Origin: Pleurodeles waltl
Lineage: Eukaryota > Chordata > Amphibia > Caudata > Salamandridae
NCBI RefSeq assembly: GCF_031143425.1
Contig: NC_090439.1
Location: 646,723,465-646,787,464 of the forward strand
Direction of reading: 5' to 3'
Length of the DNA stretch: 64,000 bases
Both the position numbers and the translations under genes were made by a program. Below are positions 32,995 to 44,690 of the stretch, one piece after another (within the stretch, counting starts at the first letter, position 1; each line of letters begins with the position of its first letter). The notes under the pieces were generated by a model. It ran no database searches. It was given only the letters and a program-made list of their open reading frames with translations, and had not been told where the DNA came from.

Positions 32995-35453
32995 TGTAGG
33001 AAAGTGCCCCATTATGTATGGTCATCCCTCACTTTTTGCCCCCAATGGTGATGTGTATGACTCTTGTTAGTGCACTGGAAACCTGCTATCCAGGTTCCAA
33101 TGCCTATGCTCTCTCCCTAAATTGTTAAGTCAACATGGTGATTCCCTGAGTGCCAAGACTTTACCCCCTTATAAGGCCCTAATGGATGGTTCCCAGGGTA
33201 CGCAGGGCTTAGCTGTAAAGGGGTGCCCATGGCTGAAGAACGAGTGTGTGCCACCCTGAGTGACCCTCCCAAACTATTGTTGGCAGGTCTGCCTTTGCAG
33301 ACTGCCAGACTAGTGCAAATTGCTGGAGTTTGACTGTACCCTCACCAATAGTGGCACAGTCCCATGCACTGCCTTATATGTATTTTAGACATCCTTAAGG
33401 TAGGGCTCTGCAACCCAGGAGGCAGGGTGCATTACATTTAAGGTGCAGACATATAAGCACAAGCTTCTATCCCTCTATTGCATCCTTTCCATTATGGTAT
33501 AATATAAAGGTAAGCCGGTCCATGGGATAACATAGGACTTAAGCCCCAGTTTACCAGGCCTGCTTGCTCCATTATGGTACTGCCTAGATATGTCGGGTTT
33601 GGTGGCAAACAACTTGCCTTCTCTCCCCCAACATGACTCTTGTGCTGGCACACTAGAGGTTGCCCACCTATTTGCCACTTTCCTTTGTGATCTGGCCGTC
33701 CTCGCTGCCACTAAGACAGAGTTCTGACCTCCAGCCAGGCAGCTTGGGCACTCCCAGAGGTTAGAACAAAGGGCTGAGGCAGGAAGGTCACACCTCCTGC
33801 CCCTCAGCTGGGCTAGTGAATAGATCCATCAGGACTGTGAGCGTCCGAGACTTCACTGCCTGATAGTCATCAGCACTGTCCTCAAGCGAGGTAACAGCCC
33901 ACCCCCTGCTCTCAGGAACATTTGCTCATGGACAGGCGAGAAAGTAGGTATGCAGGACTGTACACACCCCCAGCAGGCAGAACATACCGCTAGGTTGAGC
34001 ATCCCGGTCTGTGCACTAAATTTTGATATTTGCCATCTTAGGTGTGGAAGAATAGAGGGTTTTGCGGTAGCTAAAGCTGATATCCCACCGCATGTGGTCA
34101 TCTCAGGGACGGATTAGCTGTAGGAGTTAGCTGCTCATTGGGCACTGGACTCCACACCTCTAACTTCCCTAAGTTCAGAATTTAAGGGACACCCCTGACA
34201 CCAGAGCCTCTGGTTTGATTGACCAACTGCACAGAAGGACCAGAAGCTCTGCATCAGTGATAACTGGACTCTGCCCACTGCTTCAAAGCATAACAGGGAA
34301 ACTGTCCCTGAGGCAAGACTGGGAACTGCATGAACGACCTTAGTCCTTGGCTGAAACTCATCACTCCCAACCAGAGGGATGCCTGGGGAAGCCAGAAGCA
34401 CCTCCAGTCTCCCTTGGACTCGTGGCACCAGTCCCCTGCAAACCAAGGATCAGCAAAAAAAAAAAACAGGTCATCCAGTGTCTTGTGGGAGTCGTAGTCC
34501 AGCCTGCCTCGAAGTTTCAGGCCACTACCTCACTCCCTCGGACCCTGGAAAATTCCCAAAGTACTCTTGCACCTTTACTGTTGCCAGCTCAGTAACTAAC
34601 CCCTTCACTCACTCGATGCTGGAGTTGCAGGGCACAGCGTTCAACCTGCATCCGACATCTGCAGGTAGCCTGACCGAGCTGATATTTTGCATCTCCTTGT
34701 CAGCAACGCCGTGCCAGTGGTAAGATCAGCACCAGTGCAAACCCCATTGAGCACCATGGACAGACAGGACAACTGTGCACCCAACTGCACAGACCTGGTA
34801 TGAGCAAACTGACTGCTGGGGCCTAGTCCCAGGGCCTGCACAGCCTTACCCCTGCGAGGTTTCCCTGCAACTATCTCAAAGTGGGCATTGGTCACCTTGA
34901 CTTCAACGTGAGTCCTGTTCAGCACCATGGACAGCCAGGATTAATCTCCATCTGGACGCAATGGGCCAGGTAAAACTGCTCTGACTGTTGTGATCTGGTA
35001 CCCGGGATTGCACTAGCTTAATCCCCCAGGGGTTCCGTGCAGCTCGCATTTTAAGTGCATTTTTGCAACATATGATATTTTCCCATTGACTTCAATGCAA
35101 CATTTAAATGCCATTTCTGCAGTGATTTTTCTATTGCTTCTAAAATTGACAACTCCGGTTCTCCCAAACCTACACTGTTTGTTTTGGTTTCTAAATTTAT
35201 ATACAAATAAGCTCTATTTTTATAAATCGGTGGCTGATTTCTTTTGAGTCATGTCAATTACTTATCGTCCCTTTTGTGTTGTGAAATGCTTAACACGTTT
35301 CTCTATGTGAAGCCTGACTGCTCTTTGCCACAGTACCAGGACTGAGCTAAGGATGTATTATTGTAAATTCAAGGACCTTCTCTGGGGTATTGTTAGAGTA
35401 GTATTAAATGGTGAGGACTAACCCTCACACCACATAATATTCTACTTTCTACA
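32995..35453 (+). mobile_element. Solo LTR (2459 bp) with 5-bp target duplication ACAAT
   Basis: Begins TGTAGGAAAGTGCC and ends CTACTTTCTACA. ACAAT at 32990-32994 recurs at 35454-35458. The AT-rich flanks read as one sequence once it is removed. It shares its terminal sequence type with the LTRs at 1-3304 and 29099. No internal coding motifs. Confidence 0.85.
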
Positions 35454-35939
35454 ACAATGTATAGAACAAATTCAATTGTAAATTAAATAGTAGTATAAAA
35501 ATAAAACTATTATATAGTACTAACAAAAAAATGCATTCTAAAAATGTAAACGTACAAAGTACCTTGTATAAAAAATAGTTTTGTAAAGATAATTATGTAC
35601 CATTTTGGTATTCACTTTAAAAAGTATGATGTGTTCAAAATGTGCAAATAAAATACATAAACGGTATGTACAAACCTCAATAAATATTGGTTAATATTGT
35701 AAAAAAAAAAAAAAAAAAACACTATACAAAAGTGCAAACTACAATCCATTTTGTGGAAGGTGCTTAACAACTGCCAACAATTCCTACTTGCCTCCAATCT
35801 ACACCCACTTTGGGGAAGATGTTGGAAACTATAGGGGTCAAATTATTATTCCCGCTCCCACCCTAAATCATTTTGGGTAAGGTGGTGGACACTAAAGGGA
35901 TTAGATTTATTGTTCATACTCCAACATAACCCTATGGCC
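35454..35939. other. AT-rich flank, nothing recognised
   Basis: Continuation of the AT-rich sequence found at 32903-32994, with a run of about 20 A near 35700. No feature could be supported. Confidence 0.3.
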
Positions 35940-37330
35940 CATACCTATACTTTTTATAGCGCTGCGTTTGCGTATTTTGTACATGTGCACCGTTTTTGCT
36001 TCAAAATGTTGGTGCAAATGCAGTGCTAAAAAAGTATACATATGTGCCTAAAAGTGCAAGAACACCACATATCCTGAAAAAAATGCTGCCCCACAAGTGT
36101 GGCTGGGCCAAGTGCTTGTGACAGGAACAGATCAAACCAAGGTTAAGCGGGGGTCTTCGCAGACAAACAGCCCTGGACTCTGCCAGGTGTATAGTTTTCA
36201 GAAATGTGCAGGTTTGGTAGGTTTCCCCAGGTGCCAGCTGAGCTGGGGCCCCAAAATCCACAGCTAACCATATCGCAGAAAATGTTTTGTTTTTTAGTTG
36301 AAAACATTGATGAGTCCATGTTGCATTTCAGGTCGTTTTGGGGGCTTGGCCTTTAAACACATGAGGTACAATTTTTATTGGGAGACTTGAGGGAATCCTG
36401 GGTGGTAGAAAATATGTGGCTCCCTGCAGATTCCAGAACTTTTAGCTAACGATTGAGGTTGCAGGGGCTGCTGGTTAAAATGAACATGTGGGAGCCACCT
36501 AGGCCATACCACCCTAGGGTCTCCTGGGTGTTTAGTTTTCAGAAATGTGCAGGTTTGGGAGGTTTCCCCAGATGCCGGTTGAGCGAGGGCCCAAAATACA
36601 CAGCTAAAAAAATTACGAAAAAGGGTTGCTTAAAGTGGGTAAGGTTAATGTGTCCATGTCACATTTTGAGCCCTTTCCTGTCTTGGGGGTTAGGCCAAGC
36701 CACACAAAGTGAGGTATAATTTTTGAGAGACTTGGAGGGAACACGGGGTGGGGGTATTTGTAGCAACCCTCAGATTCCAGACCTTTCCATCACATAAGTG
36801 AGCGGAAAGTGTGAGTTTTAACGAAAGTTTGAAATTTGCAACGGCTTTCGGGAATTATAACCTGGTGAGAGCCACCCAAGTCACTCTACCCTAGACTTTC
36901 AGATTTCTGTTTTTCAGAAATGTGCAGGATTGGTAGGTTTCCCTAGGTACTGGCTGAGCTAGGGCTTAAAATTCACAGCTAACATAATAGCAAAAAAGGA
37001 GGGATGTTTTCCATGTTGCAGTATGGGCCATTGCCTGTTGCAGGGTCGAGGCCCACCCACACAAGTAACATACCATTTTTATCCGGAGATTTGGGGAACA
37101 CTGTGATAGGAAATGTGTGGTTCCTCAGATTCTTGTTTCCATAGCAGCAAAACAAGGAAAATATATTTTTAGTCAAAGTTTGCAGGGGCTTCTGGGTAAA
37201 ATATGATGCCCCTTTGGCGCATTTTGGAGTGTTTTTAGGACACCTGTGTCGCAGGTTCTATGCCCAGCCACACAAGTGGGGTACTATTTTTTATTAGATG
37301 TTGGGCAAATTCCCGACACACTCTACCTAG
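35940..37330. repeat. Degenerate tandem repeat, period about 340-375 bp, three to four units
   Basis: The block TTTTCAGAAATGTGCAGG, followed by GTTTCCCCAGGTGCC (or variants) and a GAGCT...CACAGCTAA segment, occurs near 36194, 36536 and 36911, in the same order. Weaker flanking similarity extends on both sides. Units are diverged, so the array is old. No coding capacity. Confidence 0.7.
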
Positions 37331-38639
37331 TAACGTGTCTGGAGTTATTCCCCATTCACTGGTGGCAGCTTCCAGGGAAAGCATACTAGCATGTCATACT
37401 CAAGCGTGACTTTTTGGTTATTAGTCAAGTTTCAGTGGTCCTACAGTACCATTACCAGGTCCCCTGAGGCCCCCACAGGCTCACTACTGGTCTTACCCAC
37501 CCAGGTGACACAGAAGTGTTCAGCGGTGCAGTGACTGCAATCTCTGTGGGTGCTCGTGAGTCCAGAGCCTGTTCGGCAGACACCCCACGCAGAGTTCACA
37601 AGGCAGCACCTCGCAGGCTTTCTCAGTTTATAAGCAATTGGAGCCTAGCTTCCCCTCCGTGCACAGCCTGTTTGGCAGAAGGCAAAGCTTGGGGTGTCCA
37701 CCTCCTGTTCTTATAGGCCACATACTAAAATGTGATTTAAGCTCAGTCTTTGAAATTTTTTTTGTTATTTTGCGGCGTACAATTCTCCTTTTCTTCGAGC
37801 CTCTTGAAAAGATGTTAGTCAAAGCAGGTATGACTCAAACAAAGATGATTGACCCACAATACAATTCATGGGAATGATCGGAGTTCACACCTGGATGCCA
37901 GCCTCAGTAAAATGTGCATCAAAAGGCTAATCGCAGGCTCCTAGCTAATCACTGAATCAAAGAGCAACTTTTTGAAATATAAAGGGGGTGGGGCAGGGCC
38001 TTCCCCCTTTCCCAATGTGACCCACTCAGTTGCCAGGAATGCAGCAATACATAAATATGACTGGGTGAAGTTCCCTCCTCCTCATATCTTCACTAGGCCA
38101 GCCCGGGCTTCTAAAATGCCACCCATGGTGCTCTACTTCAGAGTACCCACGCAGGCACACTTACTCAGTGTACACACAATCTGGGCACACTGGTCAGCAC
38201 AGAAACATTTCTATCCTATACCAAGGTGTGCTATTAGCAAACACACCCACTGCCAGAACACTTCACTCTTAACGCACTGTACTTCATGTAAGCGAACACC
38301 CAGCAAGCATATGCTTAAATTGCACAAGCACTACTTCTTCCATGCCATGTATTCCTCACAGGCATATACAGACTCCGCACATGCACTAATCCCATACATA
38401 CTACACTGCAGTGCTGTATCCCTGTACTGAACTCTTACAAGGCACATACATCCAGCTATTACTTCACTGTACAGCACTCCACTTCTACCTGATGTAGGCC
38501 AAATGTGAATTAAGCACATAAGTATTTAGTGAACCTGTGGGCTTCACCCCAGTGACAGTGTAAAAAGAACTTGTTCACTTTATAGTATGCCGCAACCACT
38601 GCACTTGTGCTGCTTAACCCTGGGTGAAGGCAGTAGCTC
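37331..38639. other. Unassigned sequence
   Basis: Open frames here are short and unconvincing. A CACACT-rich part near 38150-38450 is low complexity. No feature could be supported. Confidence 0.25.
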
Positions 38640-39130
38640 TACACCCGTATGAGGGTAACACTTTGTGGTCTTGCTGGGCTGTTAAGGGCACCCAATCTGT
38701 GAAAGAGTCCAATGTCATGGCACAGAGACATGATTCCCGTTTGTCTGGGGGCAACAAAATTAGCATTAAGGATCCAGACAACAGTTCAGTTGGGCACTCA
38801 AGGCAGGATTACACATCTTCTGCTGTGCAGAGCTCTTTCTTCCCAATAAATGACAGCTTCTCTCCCCTCTTCTCGCCCCCCCCCCCCCTGAACACCTCAA
38901 TTCAAATGTCAGAGGCATCCATCTGCACAGTGAAAAGCTGACTGGAGCCTGGTGCTTTCAGTACTGGGGCAGTGCATAGTGCCTTTCTTCAGTTCCTCAA
39001 ATGCCTTTGGACACACTGCAGTCCATAATACTTTCCTGGGCAGCTTCCAACTGGCCAAACCCACCCTTCTCTTATCAAGGCGAGTGGGGGACTCGTACAA
39101 GCAAGTTACCTACTGGCAAGTTCAAACATT
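38640..39130 (-). pseudogene. Ty3/gypsy pol fragment (RT to RNase H junction)
   Basis: The minus strand at 38909-39100 reads WTAVCPKAFEELKKG, then a diverged ...FHCADGCL. This matches the gypsy-type pattern of W-x-CxxAFxxLK followed by the RNase H start (TDAS-like). Stops break the frame on both sides. It lies just downstream of the rps20 polyadenylation region, on the same strand, and is not part of that gene. Confidence 0.5.
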
Positions 39131-39197
39131 AATATCCACAGCTCTCCCAGAACCACATTGACCAACACAATGACACACCAACAGCAATAACCCATCT

Positions 39198-39214
39198 TTT
39201 ATCATAAGATTTAA

Positions 39215-39215
<1 letters not shown>
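39198..39215 (-). terminator. rps20 polyadenylation signals
   Basis: ATTAAA at 39210-39215 overlaps the last base of the stop codon, and GATAAA follows at 39198-39203. A GT-rich stretch downstream (GTTGGTGTGTCATTGTG) fits a downstream element. No AATAAA is present, and the 3' UTR would be only about 30 nt, typical of ribosomal protein mRNAs. Confidence 0.55.
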
Positions 39216-39397
<182 letters not shown>

Positions 39398-40383
39398 CTA
39401 GGGAAGAAAAAAAAAAAAAAAAAAAAAAAAAAAACGCAGGATTAAAATAGTACACAAGACACTTGTTTCAACTAATTTATCCATGAGTGGCACCACCTAT
39501 AAAAATGTACATACTGTTTTCCATGCCAAGTTCCACATACAATACAATGAGCAGCCAGTGAGGGTTTGAGTGAGTACTTTATGCCACATCCACTCACTGT
39601 AAGCATACCACCTAGTCTCTATCAGGACAGCAGCCTACAGAAAACGTTATCATCTGTGCCCAATTAATATACATTAGGCACAGTACTCCTTGTGTAGTGT
39701 TTTTGCCTTTAAGGTGGGCTCATGGGGCTTGCACATTTTAGTTTATGGGTTTATGGTCCATGGGGGTTCAGGACTGAATACGGCATGAACACATGAGCCA
39801 CTTGGCATCCTGCTGCTGGTGTAAGAGCACTTCAATAGTTTGATTAGAACTTCTGCTACCCATTTGTGACTACACCACCGTGAACTCAAAACATATGTAC
39901 CATTCCCTCTACTTACAAACAAGCCTTGGCACACACTGGAACAGCACTTGCTGTATAGTGTTGTGAATCTTTTACTCACAACCTTGCCATTTTGCTTAAC
40001 ACCCAAGCCACTATTGCATGGACCTAGATGTTTAGGTGGAGCACATTCGTGGTATATGCATGGCAGCATAACATTAACACATGCCAGCACTTCTCCACCC
40101 AAGCCCATGAACTGTTAATCAGACTCAGCCAATCCGAAAGCCCTTCAAGGCCTCAGCAAGATGGAGGAAAGCACTATAGAAATGGTATGATATGTTAAAG
40201 TCATGGATATTCCATTTAAGATGTATAGCTCCTTTGAAGATCAGCTTGTAGTCTCCACTAGTGTGGGGGATTGATTCTTATAAACAAAGAATGCTCTCTT
40301 GTGAAAGGTAATAGTCTGTAGATGCATGTACCTCAAGCATATATGCACACCAGGAACAAGGGCCCCCCATGCACCACCTGGTG

Positions 40384-40475
40384 ACATGCTTCGTCATTGG
40401 GCCATACTCAGACCAGCGATCCAATGCCTGACGGGCCCTTCAAAAGGGCTCTTTACCACAGATCTTTGATAACTT
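40384..40475. repeat. Older partial copy of the fold-back repeat end
   Basis: GACATGCTTCGTCATTGGGCC, then AGACCAGCG and GCCTGACGGGCCC, then AAAGGGCTCTTTACC. This is the same order as the left arm from 40847 (GTCAGACCGGCG, GTCTGACGGGCTCCC, GGGCTCTTTGCC), but more diverged. GCTTCGTCAT also matches the sequence just outside the right arm (ATGATGAAGC, inverted). Confidence 0.6.
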
Positions 40476-40846
40476 TGCCAGAGATTAATGCAAGAATGAT
40501 TGATTTGGTGTAAGTTAGTGTTAAAGTTGTCTAAGGGTGCCCCAAAGGCTGACCTTTCTAACCAGACACCCTTATCAATATTAAAAACAGAAATAGGGCA
40601 AGCAATGTAATTATCTGGTTCCCTCACAACAGTATCTGATGTGTGCCTCACACCTCAACTATTGGTGCCTGCATAAAGGGATCGTGTGTGGGTACTTTTC
40701 ACTACTACACCCTAAAACCTGCTCAACATGTTTCTCGCTCAGTCTTAAAATGAGCATGGACCCTCTTAAAGGGAGCATGGAGATAGGGGAGGTGAAATTG
40801 ACTGGCGTTCCTCCAAACTAATGGTGTACTGATAATCAGCACGGTT

Positions 40847-41486
40847 CCTCGTCAGACCGGCGCTGCAATGTCTGACGGGCTCCCCCCTAAAAAGGGGGGG
40901 GGCTCTTTGCCGGAGATCTTTTTGTTTTTGCCGATGGTGCCGCGGAGCCAAGTATGGGTCCGTGGGGAAGGAGAATACAAGAGTAAAGGATAAGATTGGC
41001 TCAGGACCCTCACTAAGTGATTTATTCTTTGATGTTGGGAAATGGCCAAGATTAAAAAAATGGCAAGGGAGTGAAAATTGAGGTAATGCTCAGACACTCA
41101 CACAAGACAATTCAATGAAGGAAGTCGGTAATTATCCGAAATTCCTTAAATATGTGGTCGACATGTTTCGCGAAACATGTCGACCACATATTAAGGAATT
41201 TCGGATAATTACCGACTTCCTTCATTGAATTGTCTTGTGTGAGTGTCTGAGCATTACCTCAATTTTCACTCCCTTGCCATTTTTTTAATCTTGGCCATTT
41301 CCCAACATCAAAGAATAAATCACTTAGTGAGGGTCCTGAGCCAATCTTATCCTTTACTCTTGTATTCTCCTTCCCCACGGACCCATACTTGGCTCCGCGG
41401 CACCATCGACAAAAAGATCTCCGGCAAAGAGCCCCCCCCTTTTTAGGGGGGAGCCCGTCAGACATTGCAGCGCCGGTCTGACGAGG
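40847..41486. repeat. 640-bp near-perfect inverted repeat (fold-back element)
   Basis: Two arms of about 320 bp meet head to head at GTTTCG|CGAAAC (centre between 41170 and 41171) with no spacer. The outer ends are CCTCGTCAGACCGGCG and its complement CGCCGGTCTGACGAGG. The arms differ by a few single-base indels only, for example TTAAATATG against CATATTAAG, and the runs of G/C near 40895 and 41440. Transcribed as part of the rps20 intron it would fold into a long double-stranded RNA. There is no coding capacity. Confidence 0.9.
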
Positions 41487-43017
41487 AGCTGTCCGATGAT
41501 GAAGCATGACACCAAGTACGGTGTGTGAGGACTTGCTCCTGATGATCAGGACTCCTTTACTCCCTCTCCCTATTCTTTTGGAACAGTATCATATTCTATT
41601 ATTAGGTTCTTTGGAGGATATACACTGGACCATAAATCCTCCCATCCCCCCCTTTTTTTTTTAAGTAACTGATAATCAGCACACCCGTTATCCCTTAAGG
41701 GATAGACTGCCTGAATCTGGAATGGTCCATGCTCATGTTGCAGCACTATAGTAAGGTATGTGGTATCTTTCTATTTAACAATGAGTACTATTGATTTCTT
41801 AGTGATTAATTTTTTTTTTTTTAGGTCTTCAAGAAACACCACTATATTTTTTAGACTTTTTGATCAAGAAATGCTGACCAGGCTTTAGGGTTCTGTAGAT
41901 TAGGTGTGAGGCACACACATCAGATACTGTTTTGAGGGAACCAGATTATATCTTGCATCCCCTACTTCTGGTTCTACTCGTGACAGGGGTGTCATGATAA
42001 ACTAAAGGTTAGCATTTGTGGCACCGTTAGTCAAATTTAACGCACCCTTTCTTCCAATCCCCCAGTCCTCTCCAGCAAAGAGATTGAAAAAGGTACAAAA
42101 ACGCACATCAACGTAAAATAGAAGTAGAGAAATTGTTGAAGTTATACAAAATCAGGCACGCAGTTACAAGACAAGAAGCAAACATGCAATTTCAGGTTTT
42201 TCTTCGCAAAGTTTACCAAGGAGTTTTACACTAATTGTGCACAGACCAGTGAGAACCTGGCCGTCATAGAAAGGCAGGTTTAAAACCCTTTATTGCATTT
42301 GCATGGCTAATATGTTAGGAACGCAGCGGCAAGGCACTACGTCTACCCTCAATGCATGAAGTACGCAGCGACCGGAAGGGTTTGACAATAAGGGTATGCA
42401 TATTTCTAAGAATAAAACCTTTTGATTTTATGTCAGGTCCGAAAGCCCCAATTATGCTCCTCTACCTACTGCTTACTTTCGACAGCAGACAAAAACGAGG
42501 GAAAAAAATATTTCCCATGAACATATCAACTCAGTCAAATCGCCACTTCTAATGCAGCTAGCCCAATATTAACTTCAAACCACCATCTGTAGGTGTTTTC
42601 TTTGCTGTTGTGCAGCCAGTTAAGCGTTCCTTTATTTTTTGTAATAGTTACCAAGGTTATTGTTGATTAGTAAACATTTAGGGCGCAGTATAGCCACTAA
42701 TTTGTTAATACTTACATCGATGTATAGCTCTTTTGGGGCATACGGATTATACTGTGTAGTGTATGGATCAAGTAGGAAGCTAGATAACTTAAGACCAAAC
42801 TGGATCTTTGAGACAAAGAACTTGAGTGACCCCATACATTTGTTACAGTTCAGATGGCTCAAACCCTAGACTAACTACAGCAATACGTCAAAATCAGACA
42901 CTTTCAAAAATGATCATATGTTTAACACACCGTCTTTATAGACCACTCAAACTTTGAAGAAAACGGCAAATCCAAATTTGTACTCTAAAGTTAATTCTCA
43001 CATGAAACATTACTCAC

Positions 43018-43091
43018 CTTGGTGGGCATGCGAACTGGTCCCTTCACTTTCAGGTTTTTCTCTTTAGCGCCTCTAATCAGATCAGCACACA
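43018..43091 (-). CDS. rps20: 40S ribosomal protein uS10 (RPS20), exon 3
   Basis: Finishes Val35 and codes [18 protein letters not shown] through RMPTK. The acceptor is TTCTAG|TGTGTG and the donor ACCAAG|GTGAGT. Its 74 nt keep the frame with exon 2 (split Val codon) and end in phase 0 before exon 4. The residues are identical to human RPS20. Confidence 0.97.
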
Positions 43092-43338
43092 CTAGAAAAA
43101 TGTAAAAAGTTTGTGATTAAGTTATATCCAGTTAAGGGCAACTGATAAATTGACCATAATTTTGTAAAACGGACCACAGAAAAAATGCAATTATGTTATA
43201 TAACGGAAACCAACAATTTAAGGCAGGAAAAAAACGTAGTACTTCTGGCAGGGAGTACCGGACTGTGGTTTGCAGACTGCTACTAGAGTAGCATTTGATT
43301 TCACTTGAAATCAAAAACACAGAAGCCCTAACAGTATC

Positions 43339-43405
43339 GTTGGCTCAGAATAGCGTATAGATAAATCACAGCAATTCATTTCTACATTGTATCCTCATTG
43401 CCAAC
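43339..43405 (-). ncRNA. SNORD54: C/D-box snoRNA SNORD54 (U54)
   Basis: Lies in rps20 intron 2 on the sense strand. The 67-nt unit is bounded by a 6-bp terminal stem (GTTGGC ... GCCAAC). It has a C box AATGAGGA after the stem (the same deviation from RUGAUGA as in human U54) and a D box CTGA. Upstream of the D box, TATACGCTATT is complementary to AATAGCGTATA of 18S rRNA. The fifth base before the D box pairs with G, predicting 2'-O-methylation of that G (human 18S G644, from memory). Vertebrate RPS20 is the known host of this snoRNA, which supports the call. Confidence 0.93.
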
Positions 43406-43602
43406 AAATAAGTCATCGGGACCCGCCTTCGGGCCAAAAATAACCTATGCCACTGGCCACACCACTAGATGGTGATCAATATTAACATAAGTCTCATCAG
43501 TGAGTTTACGACTTGAGAAAAATACTGACTACTAACCTAGTCAACCAAATACATATACACCATTAAATACGTCAAAAAAATAACTTAAGAGCCTCGACAC
43601 TA

Positions 43603-43800
<198 letters not shown>

Positions 43801-44532
43801 CTAACAATTTTAAAGTAAGATGTTAGTGTACACAGTACGCAACCAGGGCACCCAACTGAAGAATATGGCTTACTTTTTTTTTGGGAGGGGGGTGGGCTCG
43901 GAGTGATTCTGCAGCTTATCCACAACTGAAATACCACCCCATCCTCCGCTGGTCGCCTTCCCACGTGTGCGAATAGGCACACCGACAGAGCGCGCGAATA
44001 AGTACCCCAACAGAAAACGCTCCTCGATGCCAACAAATTGGTCGACAGCGTGATACAAATTCGAACAGCCTGTTTACACTTGAAACGTGTAACAATCCAA
44101 CTTGCATTCGGTAAGAATGTGTCGTACAACACACGAGGTAATTCGCACACAAACTACGCTAATAGTCAATTATAGTTTGAAGTGTGCATCCTAAAGACAC
44201 GGCAACTCTTAAAACAAGTTCCCGCGTGTAATACTTTGTGAACTACTCCATGCATCCACAACTAAACCCCGGGATTAGGCAAAGGACTGCGAGATGATAT
44301 ATATATAATAATAGCCCCTTCCTGATTTAACTTCGACATTATCCGGTCTCGAGATCATTAACTATAGTATCGATACAGGAAAAAAGCGGGCCGTCCGTGG
44401 AGAACGAAGGACAGAACTCTCCACGAAACGCTCACCGCTAAACTAAACGCGCATACATAGAGCCAATCAGGAACCCAACCATATCACGGGAAGAGTTAAA
44501 AGTTCCACGTGCATTACATCAACTGTCCTCAC

Positions 44533-44535
44533 CAT
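44533..44535 (-). CDS. rps20: rps20 exon 1 coding part (start codon only)
   Basis: On the minus strand ATG is followed immediately by the donor GTGAGG. Translation therefore starts on the last three bases of exon 1, an arrangement known from vertebrate ribosomal protein genes. The 5' UTR upstream is about 107 nt. Confidence 0.9.
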
Positions 44536-44634
44536 AATTAATATGCTTCCTGACCGACTTAATCGTCCAAAAATAAAGAAATGAACGAACAGCGGTGAGC
44601 CAGGAACAACAGCAGACCTCGCTGTCTGAGTTCG

Positions 44635-44690
44635 AAAGGAAGTGAAACGCCCGGGACAATGTATTTATACAGTGCAATATGCCATTGGTT
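44635..44690 (-). promoter_or_regulatory. rps20 core promoter (CCAAT, TATA, TOP start)
   Basis: On the minus strand: CCAAT at 44684-44688, TATAAATA at 44662-44669, then CTTCCTTTC beginning at 44642, 27 bp after the TATA box begins. A C followed by an unbroken pyrimidine tract is the 5' TOP motif that places translation of ribosomal protein mRNAs under growth (mTOR/LARP1) control. The surrounding 43.9-44.7 kb is relatively rich in CpG. Confidence 0.8.

Larger units (their letters stand above)
39398..43017 (-). other. rps20 intron 3 (3.6 kb, repeat-filled)
   Basis: Apart from the fold-back repeat (40847-41486) and a related partial copy (40384-40475), no RNA gene or coding sequence was recognised. 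A phrase near 40165 (GAAAGCACTATAGAAATGG) resembles the 3' ends of tRNA-derived SINEs but is too short to assign. Confidence 0.6.

Noticed and set aside
40150..40200. SINE-like 3' end phrase
   Set aside because: Only about 20 bp resemble tRNA-SINE tails; no A/B promoter boxes were found upstream.
41243..41446. Identical protein frames on plus and minus at the fold-back element
   Set aside because: They are the same sequence read from the two arms of the inverted repeat; no domain was recognised.
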